Below, piece after piece: positions 12,001 to 17,937 of a DNA stretch of 64,000 nt (position 1 is the stretch's first letter; each line of letters starts with the position of its first letter). The DNA comes from Cognatazoarcus halotolerans (GTDB lineage Bacteria; Pseudomonadota; Gammaproteobacteria; Burkholderiales; Rhodocyclaceae). Below the pieces are notes generated by a model that saw nothing but the letters and a program-made list of their open reading frames with translations, was not told the DNA's origin and ran no database searches. The position numbers were made by a program, and so were the translations under genes. Where the stretch lies: NCBI RefSeq assembly GCF_009800965.1, contig NZ_WUAF01000009.1:62001-126000 (forward strand). The letters are read 5' to 3'.

Positions 12001-14569
12001 AATCCACATAGCCGATATCGTTTTCATTGGTGACCGTGGGGTCGATCTCGATCTTCACCATCGAGCCGTCCGCGAGGTCGGCCTGCACCGAACCATTTAC
12101 CGTCGCATGCACGGTGGCATTGGAAACCTCGATACCGAAGGCCAGCGCTGCCGCGCCATCGGCGAACATCCCGCCCTCGGCCTCTGCCTCGGACGACACA
12201 TCGCCATTGGCGATGATGTTGGCGGTCTTCGCCGCATCCACCTTGGAACCTGCAGCAAGGGTCACCGTGGACGTGACATTGGCGTCGGTCACCGCCAGGG
12301 CGATGGCGATCTGCTTGCTGCCCGGGTTGGGCGCCCCATCGAGCTCGCGCGAAGTGCTCGCGCTCAGGCTGGAGCTTGCTTCGGCACCGCTGGTGATGAC
12401 CACCGCCGCGCTGTCGCTGGTGATGGACACACCCGTCTTCACGTCCACCGTAGCGGTGGCCACGGAGCGGGCGTAGCCCACGCTGAAGATGCTGCCCTTC
12501 GCCACGCCCGAAGCATCCGCCACGGCCGCCGCGTAGATGCCCACCGTGTCGCTGCCGTGGATGGTCGCATCCGCGCCGATGTTGACCGTCGCGGTGGAGT
12601 TGCGCACCAGCACCTTCACCGGCAGTGCGAGGATGCTGGTGAGGTAATCCTGCAGGGGCTGGACGACGAAGTTCGAGACTGCGTTGCTCGCGCCGAGCAA
12701 GGTGGAGAGGTTGCGGTCTTCCGCCTGGGTGATGAGGTAGATCCCGCCGCCGTCGAGCGTGGCACCACTGCCGATGTCGATCGAGACCTTGCGGTCCGAA
12801 CCGAAGATCGGCGACAGGTTCTCGAGGTCGGAGGTGGTGATGCTGCGCGAACGGAACACGATATCGCCCACATCGCCGGTGCCCTTGCCGGTCTGGACGT
12901 CATGCCCCTCCCAGGCATCCAGGGTGACATTGGCGCTGACCGAGACCTTCTCGGCATAGGCCTCGATGCCACCGCCGTGGGTCGCGATGCTGCCGGTGAA
13001 CTTGACGGTGTCGACGAAGGGGTCATCGATCGAGATGCCCAGCGAATCCGCCGCATTGCCGAAGATGACGAGGTCGGCGGCGAACAGCGAATCGAGTGAC
13101 TTGATCTCGATGGTGTCGGTACCGAGCAGGCCCTCGATGGTCAGCGAATCGGCCGGCACGTCGAAGGCCAGCGAGCTCACGGTATTGACGCCATCGAAGA
13201 AGCCGATGCCGTTGAAGCGCACCTGCATCCGGCCATCGTTGGCGATCGCATCGTCCTCGAGGATGATGGTGTCGTCGAAGATCGAACCCTTGATCTTCAG
13301 ATCGGCGCCGCCGCTGATCAGATCGACGTGATCGATGCCCGCGTAGTGGATCGTCTTGCCGTGCAGGTTCAACGTGCCGGCGGCATCGATTCCGGTCGGG
13401 TTGAAGGCGGTGTAGCCGCCGGCGCCGTCGGATACGCGGATGCTGTCGCTGGTGCCGAGGCCCCCGGTGACCGTGCCGCTGAGGCTGCCGCCAGCCTCGA
13501 AGGTGAAGGAATCGCTGGTGGAATAGTCCTGGCCAGTCAGGTTCTCGAAGCCCTCGAAGGCGAGCTCGCCGACGGTGCCCGCATTCGCGCCGGTGATGGT
13601 CCATTCGAGCGTGCCGTCGTCGCTCCCCACGATGGTGTCGCCGCCACTGCCGCCGCTGAACCTGTCGATGCCCGAGAAGGCCGCGAGCACCGCGGTACCG
13701 CCCACATCGACCGTTTCATCCGCCAGGCTCAAGGTGATGGCGCCGCTCAGCGACTGCAGATCGACCCAGTCGACCGGCTGCGTCACGCCGGCATCCTTTG
13801 CCGCGCCGCCTTCGATCAAGCCGCTGATCGCGCCCCCGGCGAGGAACGTGAAGTGGTCGCTCTCGGTTCCGCCCACGAGGTTCTCGATCCCGCTGAATTG
13901 CTGGCTACCGAGTGTCCCGCCGCCATCCGCATTGATCGACCAGGTGTTGTCCAGCGCCGGCGCGATCACCGTATCGTCGCCATCACCGCCGAACACCCCG
14001 CCCGATATCGAACCTGCAGTATCGAAGGCAAAGATGTCGTTGCCGGTGCCGCCTTGCAGGATCTCGATTCCCGAGAAGATCGCCCCGCCCCGCACGAAAC
14101 CCGACCCTGCCCCGCCGATGACCCATTCGACGTCGCCATCCATGCCCTTCAGGGTATCGTCGGCACCGTCCGCATCGATCGTCACGCTGACAGTGAATGA
14201 TGACGCGAGTTCGAAGCTGTCCGCTCCGCCCAGGCCGTGGATGGTGAGCGAGTCGATCCCGGTATTCGCATCGCCGTAGGTGGTGGTCACGCCCGCCACG
14301 GTGACATCGATCACCGCCTTGCCATCGACCGCCAGGTTCGCCTGCTGGGCAATCGTCACGACGTCGTTGGCGTTCGTCAGATTGACTACCGGATCGGCCG
14401 ACAGCAGCAACCTCGGCTCCATCGACTCCAGCTGCAGCGAACAGCGCGCCTTGCGTGGCGCCGGCGCGCTTCGCAGCGCCCGCAGGGCACCCTGGACGCT
14501 GTGCCAGAGCCGCCCCACGCGAAATGACCGGGAACCCTGCTCGACCGCCTTGCCGGGATTGATGGACAT
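1..14569 (-). CDS. Giant LEPR-XLL domain repeat protein (partial, C-terminus beyond left edge)
   Basis: A single open frame begins at an ATG (14567-14569) preceded by the ribosome site GGAG and runs off the left edge, giving about 4,856 residues without a stop in my reading. Residues 50-60 read MEPRLLLSADP, the LEPR-XLL signature found at the N-terminus of very long repetitive bacterial proteins. No ordinary signal peptide precedes it; the first 45 residues are basic. Residues of roughly 100-300 hold degenerate GGxGxD calcium-binding-like repeats (GGTGNDIF, GGDGDDTV). The rest is built of Gly/Ala/Val-rich units of about 55-65 residues (pattern GxVxVxA...GGxAGxGxAxSVNxIxNxTxAxI), suggesting a beta-helix fibre, interspersed with a second module (HGLxxGDxVxY...GGLxxGxxYxV...IxL). 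Probably a surface or secreted adhesin or matrix protein; the export route is not visible because the C-terminus is missing. The adjacent SARP-type gene is its likely regulator. Confidence 0.9.
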   Translation of the reverse strand, partial: MSINPGKAVEQGSRSFRVGRLWHSVQGALRALRSAPAPRKARCSLQLESMEPRLLLSADPVVNLTNANDVVTIAQQANLAVDGKAVIDVTVAGVTTTYGDANTGIDSLTIHGLGGADSFELASSFTVSVTIDADGADDTLKGMDGDVEWVIGGAGSGFVRGGAIFSGIEILQGGTGNDIFAFDTAGSISGGVFGGDGDDTVIAPALDNTWSINADGGGTLGSQQFSGIENLVGGTESDHFTFLAGGAISGLIEGGAAKDAGVTQPVDWVDLQSLSGAITLSLADETVDVGGTAVLAAFSGIDRFSGGSGGDTIVGSDDGTLEWTITGANAGTVGELAFEGFENLTGQDYSTSDSFTFEAGGSLSGTVTGGLGTSDSIRVSDGAGGYTAFNPTGIDAAGTLNLHGKTIHYAGIDHVDLISGGADLKIKGSIFDDTIILEDDAIANDGRMQVRFNGIGFFDGVNTVSSLAFDVPADSLTIEGLLGTDTIEIKSLDSLFAADLVIFGNAADSLGISIDDPFVDTVKFTGSIATHGGGIEAYAEKVSVSANVTLDAWEGHDVQTGKGTGDVGDIVFRSRSITTSDLENLSPIFGSDRKVSIDIGSGATLDGGGIYLITQAEDRNLSTLLGASNAVSNFVVQPLQDYLTSILALPVKVLVRNSTATVNIGADATIHGSDTVGIYAAAVADASGVAKGSIFSVGYARSVATATVDVKTGVSITSDSAAVVITSGAEASSSLSASTSRELDGAPNPGSKQIAIALAVTDANVTSTVTLAAGSKVDAAKTANIIANGDVSSEAEAEGGMFADGAAALAFGIEVSNATVHATVNGSVQADLADGSMVKIEIDPTVTNENDIGYVDYDKNMIHVGPHALVDEDVVHYTNRYGNSIGDNNPLGNNTLVDGKDYYVITLEDDPDTARDESEWIMLASTERQAIEASYAETIAEKSGIVIDLKPGSGAVAIAVNERKFVGSDVDSSADTLSLRDAANSPSNINKFELGQAVVYHANGGVIQGLDDGATYYVVASTNEKNLQGDTRYGDGQVIQLAESENEARGGVYIDIGPVTKTGSGFTLAAKHVLDSGFSTGIGVVAELNAEDKASASGGLKSESQTPDDEKSKWDRYKDGYDKVMDFNIADTLFQGFMKKHYGDNQTSDNTKPAKFAIAGSLAVAVGTHTSTAEVGSTAVLKSNEDLEVKGTIAEAYQLGADSNAEPQADANGNNAQSSADTMASVAVTVAVLNNTASATVHSDLSDPAHPKFATLDALRATRVISDVSYPYLVRPDTYFPTTLGEFSDSVSTNGYGAVTQYMGNVFKGELDPTLGLKSWFNTWTTATAKAEKLGIAGAFNIMVFNNTSKATVESKVAINQDLDWRNDALNDHANQDNSNAVDGPDTDGLMNEQVVSIEATNYAQTINMTGNVQLPTFELGDLSDGTAKKEWLDKLNILPTGSGSAKGGMGGAVMVSILTNTTKAVVADDAKIYSGADGGFNMKAEEANFTINMTQGGAAGGATSVAGSVAYVQQTSHTLANLGAAAMVTGRDARIYAGDLVTGANWVGGVAIGKNTGVGVAISISNLNRETHAIIGNPDLTQAVGTSVDTHATIDVADTVNLRAAVDGELWTFAVAGAATTGESSTPGGGGGGGDDNPQAGVVSSFGSLDKDLDKGKVDDKVGNSTPSMLNGDVAPETGGKPKSGLAIAGAVSVNVVQDSTVAAIRDAGQIKAGGALGVIAQNDVQILAITGAAAFVNATSNQGGTGVGGAVSVNYLGLDTLAYAVVSDLDAASISIDATRKGDLISVAVAAAVVAGGKGTSFGGSVSVNILDNETKAYIDLGTLASDGAITVAALDTSSIISGGGGFGIGGERGFGFAIGVNVITGTTLGSINRASIDAGGAVEVTAKNDNTLRSVGISAGAGKDVGIAFTMGINIITNTIRAEIASTVSTRAGSVKVAAEDDSTLQAIAGSLGIGLNTAGFGGAVGFNLVKNSITAAVESSTLKGIAGTVVVSAKSTESDSLIDGKILALAVGAAGSKGTAVGGGLAINGITNTVDAHVKSSTIENKRDITVEAIDASSIKSLTGGAALSVGGNAAVGIALSANFIANTVTAKVDGSTLNNQANDSTGSVIVHADETGSIDSLAIGLGLGGKVSVAGSVTVNVIVDTVEAAVIGASAVKTAGNMRTYARNMAHAGTVAGQVAIGGTAGVGAAITNVDIINRTKAWIGGSATIDADARVPSFKDTSGRQVKGVSVEADSPKDVVIIAVGAAGGGTAGIAGSFSVTVIDDVTEAYIADRTSSATAGSIDSAADINVVAKGDFAVIGTAGALAIGGTAGVGLGADVGVVTTKTHAYVGDRANLVAGNSVIVQALGREDILSLSIVGAVGVSAAGVAVTAGVSVMNVETTAHIGVSASVKADSNVVLQAFDTTGSNVISGNIAIGGAAAVGVGAGVSVLNKTTESWIAQDAQVTALAKSGTGFNAYTGGFQAGTTVNRSQSNSDTKDFTTSAANTTNDRITLANHGLSEGQVVLYTADGVPIGGLTSGSRYVVHKIDGNTIQLLRHEGDSAPVDLYGSSSPSTAVHHLQTVVGVGVPDVDNDQFDDNDIKSRSGTDPVTASRRGVVVTATSLNDFAVAGASAGGSGVIAVNVAGGVAVHTINTKAHIDSGADINKDNTGAGSAQGVYVNAGRSYEVISVGVGAAISGSGSGAVGVTVPVLLGATQSWIGNSTGFGTDSHTSSTFATEVNASRDVEVTATAQEQFVSVAAGIAGSGLVGVAGSAAVLVMNVNTLAAISGNVSVHAGGNVRVEALDDTKSWVIAGAVGIGIGGGGGAGAVAVTSITKTTNAVIGGGAVVDAEANGPVLMATVDGETNSDGTFKPASAEGVLVQGQSTEKVFALGASGAGGLFAGIAGAVSVEVVNSDTFAQILGGAEINRRYPGASTSGQDVNVIATNVLEVLSIDGAVGGGAVGAGASVDVGVFRNDTRALIGGTGTKVSASGDVNVDALVRRDLKSNTISVGAGVLGLAGSISVYSVGGDFTSTYTADDSDKNSKDSDPLKGQNDDDVISSVEGTLAGMMSGMSGEDGQTAFGSGAVNTSADTLDVNTKYSDGSYKLKTGDLVIYRNVGGGSNVGGLSSGTTYIVDRQSDGKIKLKTTGGIPVNLTSTGAASGHQLIFEADTFQASAVDAADDTLDINPDLGEGARALHSGQYVIYRNVGTGSDIGGLVEGKTYMVSVVSDADGKDTSKIRLIDTETGEAADLTTGDPLNPPTGGHQLLSKNLAVADSGRASVGGSSVAGTVSGATEASSGVSSGTTAAIDTGATVQASNVALNARNYTRLSTLTGGAGVGAAAGIGLGIAVVTIDSDVSAFAAQGTTIDGIDADADGHGDGDLKIVAALDSESKTLGFAGAAGGFIGLGSAVSVVTDTSDVRALLGARVNGSGAVEQGTSGSYAHVGDSVGFANVTVSAESVRTLRVATGAGGISLGAGLGIAVTVAKISGATDALIGNYASIGTDGHEVGNVTVEASGEAYVKPYKDGDPMGIALAGGFFGGAAGVTDARIGGSGASGEVALLGVTAWIGDGATVDATGDVAVTATSTYSATVSADGGAIGAIAVGAMVARGDIVSTTEAKVKSSAKVNGRSLRVAADNTSDTKVSTVSAAGGIGAGTGTRSVTYVTPKVYASIDGDATVTTTGNTDTGDVEVTATSIRAKGSATGRGFTIGGGSVGVMLSEGYVTPTAHASIGDNAVVTAGGDVTVQADILAKTTGLQLDDYFQPAADVSTGNDTIRFDAHGLSDGSIVTYDPNGNTAITTDDQSSTHPALETGREYKVLVVDDNTIKLGVAFDAAAGDTGSLFSPGTGVDATRDRIRFDAPHYLESGDAVRYTPVGGSSLNTASLDTTHTYYVRVIDEFTIKLFANRADALADPTTDPSKSFNPASSPNVVTDDNYIHLSGFGNGDAVTYYGPKPFVFNSLVVDTVYVQDTDSGTAGNQPGLVSTANDYILLGGDTNGDGLITAADAGHGLVTGDKLTYTTDGTGIALTGGGNLSNNGTYYAYYVDKNYIQLLDAYSALTVTFDRIDPANAGDPNPDDQIRRSAGSWTTDGFAAGDKIIITGTTSNNTTLTIKSISADGKTLYFAGTVLSDETHAATLRGEALKLSPDKSDAGQAVNHALTRQSLGALQDGVTYYVINSDGSKFQLASTAASSTALNVSDTGRTGTHAFGKAGIELTPSSGKHQLRIDLHTAPSGDHLLLGPGGTSLRTLNPPPGDGLSTVRTEGGSVGFLFTVSVPTAKLYITNDAQAWIAATLVDAGGDIDVATHSVSRGNGYISNNGGGAISAAHVEARVNVTNTSNAYLTDDGVTLRAAGKVSIRSDSSMDTHVYATANGGGLGAGSNARADTRVDSDAGSNTSDTAKGTMTRLGAGARIEADTVELNAQVSHLSTYAHSHALAGGFVAVAISHADIDTDSTVRTLIDDGVRVKSTRGMDIGAFHRNASADQDTDPVPIGFIPIPIWDGGNSTTFTDLVQAKDGARIQTAPRANEDSRLRKLDHASYSGLSFVQNGVTASMSRASGNWAQEGYIVGQRIVIYRLGIPQVATITGISADGKTLQFAGAVLLPGSNVSATVYTDADAYLSNATETYDHLALLAQADDVSVANVTSQTRSIRWDADVEISAGASPEVLIDENGNLVKSIGVDVDMSQAGKAIVDDIGGGGGGQVVFITAGSIVNDTADTATDFKALFTFADVYGGVSITNYSSRELQVNNINVGGATAPFVDLRGATVGLTFDLRRTVVPSEVTIQNLSTTYAPDIVLNGTIVNPIGQTIVRALGGDIVAGTDRGVSATGYKGLSRTTLIQTRDLTLDASAGTIGYNAQNVP
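2430..3270 (-). repeat. Cluster of HGLxxGDxVxY-type protein modules in the giant gene
   Basis: Four consecutive copies of a roughly 45-residue module are readable here. They share a start like AGHGLVTGDKLTY or DAHGLSDGSIVTY, a middle with G-x-Y-x-V, and an end like YIQL or TIKL. Copies lie near 2430-2570, 2680-2780, 2890-3010 and 3110-3270. Divergence between copies is high, so this is a protein-level repeat rather than recent DNA duplication. Confidence 0.65.
4868..5290 (-). repeat. Two tandem HGLxxGDxVxY-type modules, closely related
   Basis: Two copies (near 5165-5290 and 4868-5017) share YRNVGxGSxxGGL and are separated by a short Asp/Ala-rich linker. They are the most alike pair of this module in the window. 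A single further copy lies near 6943-7075, and two more divergent copies lie near 11453-11607 and 11830-11985. Confidence 0.6.
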
Positions 14570-14572
14570 TTT

Positions 14573-14764
14573 TTATCTCCTTTCCGGGACCGGGAGTTCC
14601 CGGAGACCAGCTCCGTCAGAACGACGGGCGGGCCGATTGGGGCGAAACCGCAGCAGATCTGCGGGCGCAGCAGCGTCGGACGCGGTGGGTACGAGCGTGG
14701 TCATTGCCGGATTCGCTTCCGGATCGATCATCCGGATCACGACAGCTGCCAGCTCGAACGCCAT
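14573..14764 (-). CDS. Possible small ORF upstream of the giant gene
   Basis: A 63-codon frame ends 3 bases before the start of the giant gene, its stop codon lying inside that gene's ribosome-binding region. Its ATG is preceded by AGGAG at a 9-base spacing. The predicted product (MAFELAAVVIRMIDPEANP...) matches no family I recognise. Position and spacing would allow translational coupling to the giant gene, but the composition is also compatible with chance. Unproven. Confidence 0.25.
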   Translation of the reverse strand: MAFELAAVVIRMIDPEANPAMTTLVPTASDAAAPADLLRFRPNRPARRSDGAGLRELPVPERR

Positions 14765-14940
14765 AGGCCACCACTCCTGCGTTTTCGAATTCGGATCGGC
14801 GTCCGGCGCTTCGTCTGTGACCAGTGCGGCCGGCCGGCCTTCATCGCATTGCTCTGTCTCCGGCGGAGGGAGTCGGCCAGGGAAACACCCGGACCGGCCG
14901 CCGAAACAAATAAATACAATTCGAGATTACGGGAGGCGAT

Positions 14941-14962
14941 CCTAGCGATCACCTAGCGATCA
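14941..14962 (-). promoter_or_regulatory. Perfect 11-bp tandem direct repeat, candidate SARP site
   Basis: Read on the minus strand, TGATCGCTAGG occurs twice back to back, exactly one helical turn apart. It lies about 370 bases upstream of the giant gene start and about 50 bases downstream of the BTAD-type regulator gene. SARP regulators typically bind direct repeats with 11-bp periodicity just upstream of the -10 region. A weak -10-like hexamer (TAATCT, 14929-14924) follows 11 bases downstream. Confidence 0.55.
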
Positions 14963-15014
14963 ACAATTCCCACACATACATCGAAAGTATTAATGCGATC
15001 GCCGCGGCGGTGAC

Positions 15015-15815
15015 TCAAGGCCCAGCATCGGCGCCGCCCGCAGCTCGGCCGACCTCCCGGCTGAACTGGCAGATCCGCTCCGTCTCCCGCGATGGCTGGA
15101 CGCCGAACACGACGGAAAGGACCTGATGGCAGCGGCGATAGACCCTCAAGGCCTCGGCATGTTCGCCAAGTGCCTGATTGCAAAAGATAAGGCGCTGATA
15201 AAGCCGCTCGACGAGATTGTCCTTCTCGATCGCGAATTCATACATGTCGACTGCGCCCCGCCACTTGCCTGCCGCCTCGAGGGTCTGCCCATGGGTCAGC
15301 ACCAGCCGCAGGAAAAGGCTGTGAAGGCGAAAACGGTAGGAGATCAGCCAGGGCAGATCCAGTTCGCCGGTGAGAAAGCTCCCCTGGTAGAGGGCGATGG
15401 CCCGAAGCGCGGCCTGCTCGGATGCGTCCTTGCCGGAAAGTATCATCCCCGCCTGACGCTGGAACGCCCACGCATCGACCCAGCAGGCCTCATGGTTCAG
15501 GGTCAGTTTCGTCCCGCCGAGCACGATCGCTTCGTTGCAGCCGAGCAGTTTGCGCAGGCGATGCAGCGTGTTGTCGAACAGCTTGCGCTGGTCGCTGCTC
15601 TCGATGTCGGACCACACCGCCCCCATCAGATGGCTCAGATGGACGTCTCGCCCACCCAGTGCGATCAGTGCCTGGAGGAGTTCAAGCGCCTTTCGCGGCG
15701 ACTTCTTTCCGGTAAACGCGATCGGCACCCCATCCTTGACCAGCGCGAAGCGACCCATGGTGTAGACGCGGACCGGGGCCGCCACGTCCTCTCGGGGAAC
15801 GGGGTCGTCATCCAA
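15015..15815 (-). CDS. SARP/BTAD-type transcriptional activator
   Basis: The product (266 residues from the chosen start) begins with a winged-helix DNA-binding region (RVYTMGRFALVKDG...PRKALELLQALIALGG...WSDIESSDQRKLFDNTLHRLRKLLG), followed by a bacterial transcriptional activation domain made of TPR-like helices (DAWAFQRQ...ALALYQGSFLTGE-like, LYQRLIFCNQALGEHAEALRVYRRC). This arrangement is that of the SARP family, known mainly from actinobacteria but also present in proteobacteria. The start is uncertain: TTG at 15815 has GAGGGG seven bases upstream; GTG at 15785 is an alternative; the open frame extends to 16013 but that extension lacks family similarity. It is the nearest gene upstream of the giant LEPR-XLL gene on the same strand, with an 11-bp direct repeat between them, so control of that gene is the likely role. 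Confidence 0.8.
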   Translation of the reverse strand: MDDDPVPREDVAAPVRVYTMGRFALVKDGVPIAFTGKKSPRKALELLQALIALGGRDVHLSHLMGAVWSDIESSDQRKLFDNTLHRLRKLLGCNEAIVLGGTKLTLNHEACWVDAWAFQRQAGMILSGKDASEQAALRAIALYQGSFLTGELDLPWLISYRFRLHSLFLRLVLTHGQTLEAAGKWRGAVDMYEFAIEKDNLVERLYQRLIFCNQALGEHAEALRVYRRCHQVLSVVFGVQPSRETERICQFSREVGRAAGGADAGP

Positions 15816-15929
15816 GCACGTGCCCCTCGCCAGGGTGTTGACCGCCGGCCATGGTCGGCAGGCGATTGCCCATCCGTCCGGGGAATGCGTCGGGGATTCG
15901 ACTCGATAACATGCTTGCTCACCACCACC

Positions 15930-15948
15930 GTGACACACTGTGTAACAC
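15930..15948. promoter_or_regulatory. 19-bp interrupted palindrome, candidate operator
   Basis: The sequence has the symmetric form GTG-N2-ACAC-N-GTGT-N2-CAC. It lies in the divergent intergenic region between the SARP-type gene and the acyl-CoA ligase gene, about 115 bases upstream of the former and 165 bases upstream of the latter. The binding protein is unknown. Confidence 0.4.
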
Positions 15949-16111
15949 AGTCTAGTCGATAGTCCGCACCGCGCACCAATCCATCGTATCGCCCGGATCG
16001 CCCGGCCGGACAAGGGCCGGGGTCACCAAGGCGGAAACGATCGGACAAGATGCCGACCAAGCGCGGGCGCTGGGGTAAATTACCCGTCCCGAAAAGAAGA
16101 AGAGCCAGACC

Positions 16112-17770
16112 ATGCCCATCAAAGTAATCGAATCATGCGATTCCGCTTATCGGTACCCGCTCCTGATCAAGCAACTCTTGCTGACCCCGCTGGCCAGCGC
16201 GCCCGAGCAGGAAATCACCTACCAGGGCAACGTCCGCTACAGCTACCTCACGTTGCGCGAGCGCATCGGCCGCCTGGCCAACGGCCTTTCTCGCCTGGGC
16301 GTCGAGACGGGCTCGACGGTCGCGATGATGGACTGGGACAGTCATCGTTACCTGGAATGCTTTTTTGCGGTGCCAATGATGGGTGCGGTGCTGCAGACGG
16401 TGAATGTCCGACTGAGTCCAGATCAGATCCTGTACACGCTGAACCACGCAGGGGCCGAAGTGTTGCTGGTAAACAGCGAATTCTTCCCGATCCTGGCGCA
16501 GATCGCCCCGGCGCTGGAGCACGTGCGGCAATTCATCGTCTTCAGCGACGAGGCAACCATGCCCACGCCGCCGGTCGCGGCGGATGCCGAGTATGAACGC
16601 CTCCTCGCGGACAGCGACAGCGAATTCGATTTCCCCGATTTCGACGAAAACGCCCAGGCCACGACCTTCTACACCACCGGTACGACCGGCAACCCGAAAG
16701 GCGTCTTCTTCAGCCACCGCCAGCTCGTCCTGCACACGCTGGCCTGCGCCGCCGCCCTTGGCGGTTCGCGCGAGCAGGGACGCCTGCATCGCGAGGACGT
16801 TTACATGCCGATCACGCCGATGTTCCACGTCCATGCGTGGGGCTTTCCGTACCTGGCAACGATGATGGGGCTCAAGCAGGTCTACCCGGGGCGCTACCAA
16901 CCCGACCAGCTCTGCCGGCTCGTCGCCGCGGAAAAGGTGACGTTCTCGCACTGCGTCCCGACGATCCTGCACATGATGCTGAGTCATCCGGTCGCGAAGG
17001 CCGTGGACTTCACCGGCTGGAAGATCCTCATCGGTGGCGCGGCGATGCCCGAGGCGATGGCGATCTCGGCACAGGAGCGCGGCATCGACCTGTTCACCGG
17101 TTATGGCATGTCGGAGACCTGCCCGGTGCTGACCATCGCGCATCTCGACAGCCAGGACCTTGCCGACCCGCCCGAACGACAGGCAGTGACCCGCGCCAAG
17201 ACCGGCCGGCCGCTACCGCTGGTGGACCTGAAAATCGTCGATCAGGACATGAAGACGCTGCCGCACGACGGCAAGACGACCGGCGAGGTGGTCGTCCGGA
17301 CGCCTTGGCTGACACAGGGCTACCTGCATGCTCCCGATGCCTCCCAGGCCCTGTGGGAAGGCGGTTATCTGCACACCGCCGACATCGGCAACATCAACGA
17401 ACGGGGCTTCCTGAAGGTCACCGATCGTATCAAGGACGTGATCAAGACTGCTGGAGAATGGACCTCCTCGCTCCAGCTCGAAGACATCATCGGCAAGCAC
17501 GAGGCGGTTCACGAAGTCGCGGTGATCGGCGTGCCGGATGAGAAATGGGGCGAGCGCCCGCTCGCGCTGGTGGTACTCAAGCAGGGGTTCGAGGAGAAGC
17601 TCACCGAACACGCGCTGCGCAACTTCGCAGCACACGCGATCGAAGCCGCCGGCGTCTCGCGCTACGGCAAACTGCTCCAGGTGAGCTTCGTGAAGACGCT
17701 GGTGAAGACCAGTGTGGGCAAGATGAACAAGCGACTCATGCGGGCCGATCCAGAGGCACTCAAGATCTAG
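16112..17770 (+). CDS. Fatty acyl-CoA ligase (AMP-binding family)
   Basis: A 552-residue adenylate-forming enzyme that would activate a carboxylic acid to its CoA thioester through an acyl-AMP. The phosphate-binding loop YTTGTTGNPKGV is at 187-198, followed by the adenine-binding GYGMSETCP near 331, the TADIG motif near 432, a DRIKDVIKTAGEW hinge, and a C-terminal lysine in VGKMNK near 541 that should catalyse adenylation. Length and motifs fit medium- or long-chain fatty acid-CoA ligases; substrate cannot be read from sequence. The start ATG follows GAAGAAGAG. It converges on the monooxygenase gene, with a hairpin between them, so it forms its own transcript. Confidence 0.9.
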   Translation: MPIKVIESCDSAYRYPLLIKQLLLTPLASAPEQEITYQGNVRYSYLTLRERIGRLANGLSRLGVETGSTVAMMDWDSHRYLECFFAVPMMGAVLQTVNVRLSPDQILYTLNHAGAEVLLVNSEFFPILAQIAPALEHVRQFIVFSDEATMPTPPVAADAEYERLLADSDSEFDFPDFDENAQATTFYTTGTTGNPKGVFFSHRQLVLHTLACAAALGGSREQGRLHREDVYMPITPMFHVHAWGFPYLATMMGLKQVYPGRYQPDQLCRLVAAEKVTFSHCVPTILHMMLSHPVAKAVDFTGWKILIGGAAMPEAMAISAQERGIDLFTGYGMSETCPVLTIAHLDSQDLADPPERQAVTRAKTGRPLPLVDLKIVDQDMKTLPHDGKTTGEVVVRTPWLTQGYLHAPDASQALWEGGYLHTADIGNINERGFLKVTDRIKDVIKTAGEWTSSLQLEDIIGKHEAVHEVAVIGVPDEKWGERPLALVVLKQGFEEKLTEHALRNFAAHAIEAAGVSRYGKLLQVSFVKTLVKTSVGKMNKRLMRADPEALKI

Positions 17771-17891
17771 TGTTCAGCCCCGGGGCACGCCGGTGGAACG
17801 TGAATCGCCGATCGTCAGTGGCGTCCCGCCCTGCCCTGCGCACGCACCGGCACTGCCGGTGATTCCCCGAATGCCTCCGGACCGCCTTGCC

Positions 17892-17926
17892 GCCACTGCC
17901 GTGGCACGTCGCGCCGCGGCAGTGGC
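17892..17926. terminator. Hairpin between convergent genes
   Basis: GCCACTGCCG pairs with CGGCAGTGGC around a 15-base loop. It lies between the stops of the acyl-CoA ligase and the monooxygenase and could serve both. There is no clear T-tract. Confidence 0.45.
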
Positions 17927-17937
17927 AATCCGGGGTT

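Noticed and set aside
8042-13099. A 1,685-codon open frame on the plus strand (also 3170-6889 and 701-2155).
   Set aside because: It is the codon-aligned antisense of the giant LEPR-XLL gene. High-GC, Gly/Ala/Val/Asp-rich coding sequence leaves the complementary frame open, and its product (His/Arg/Gly-rich) has no family features.
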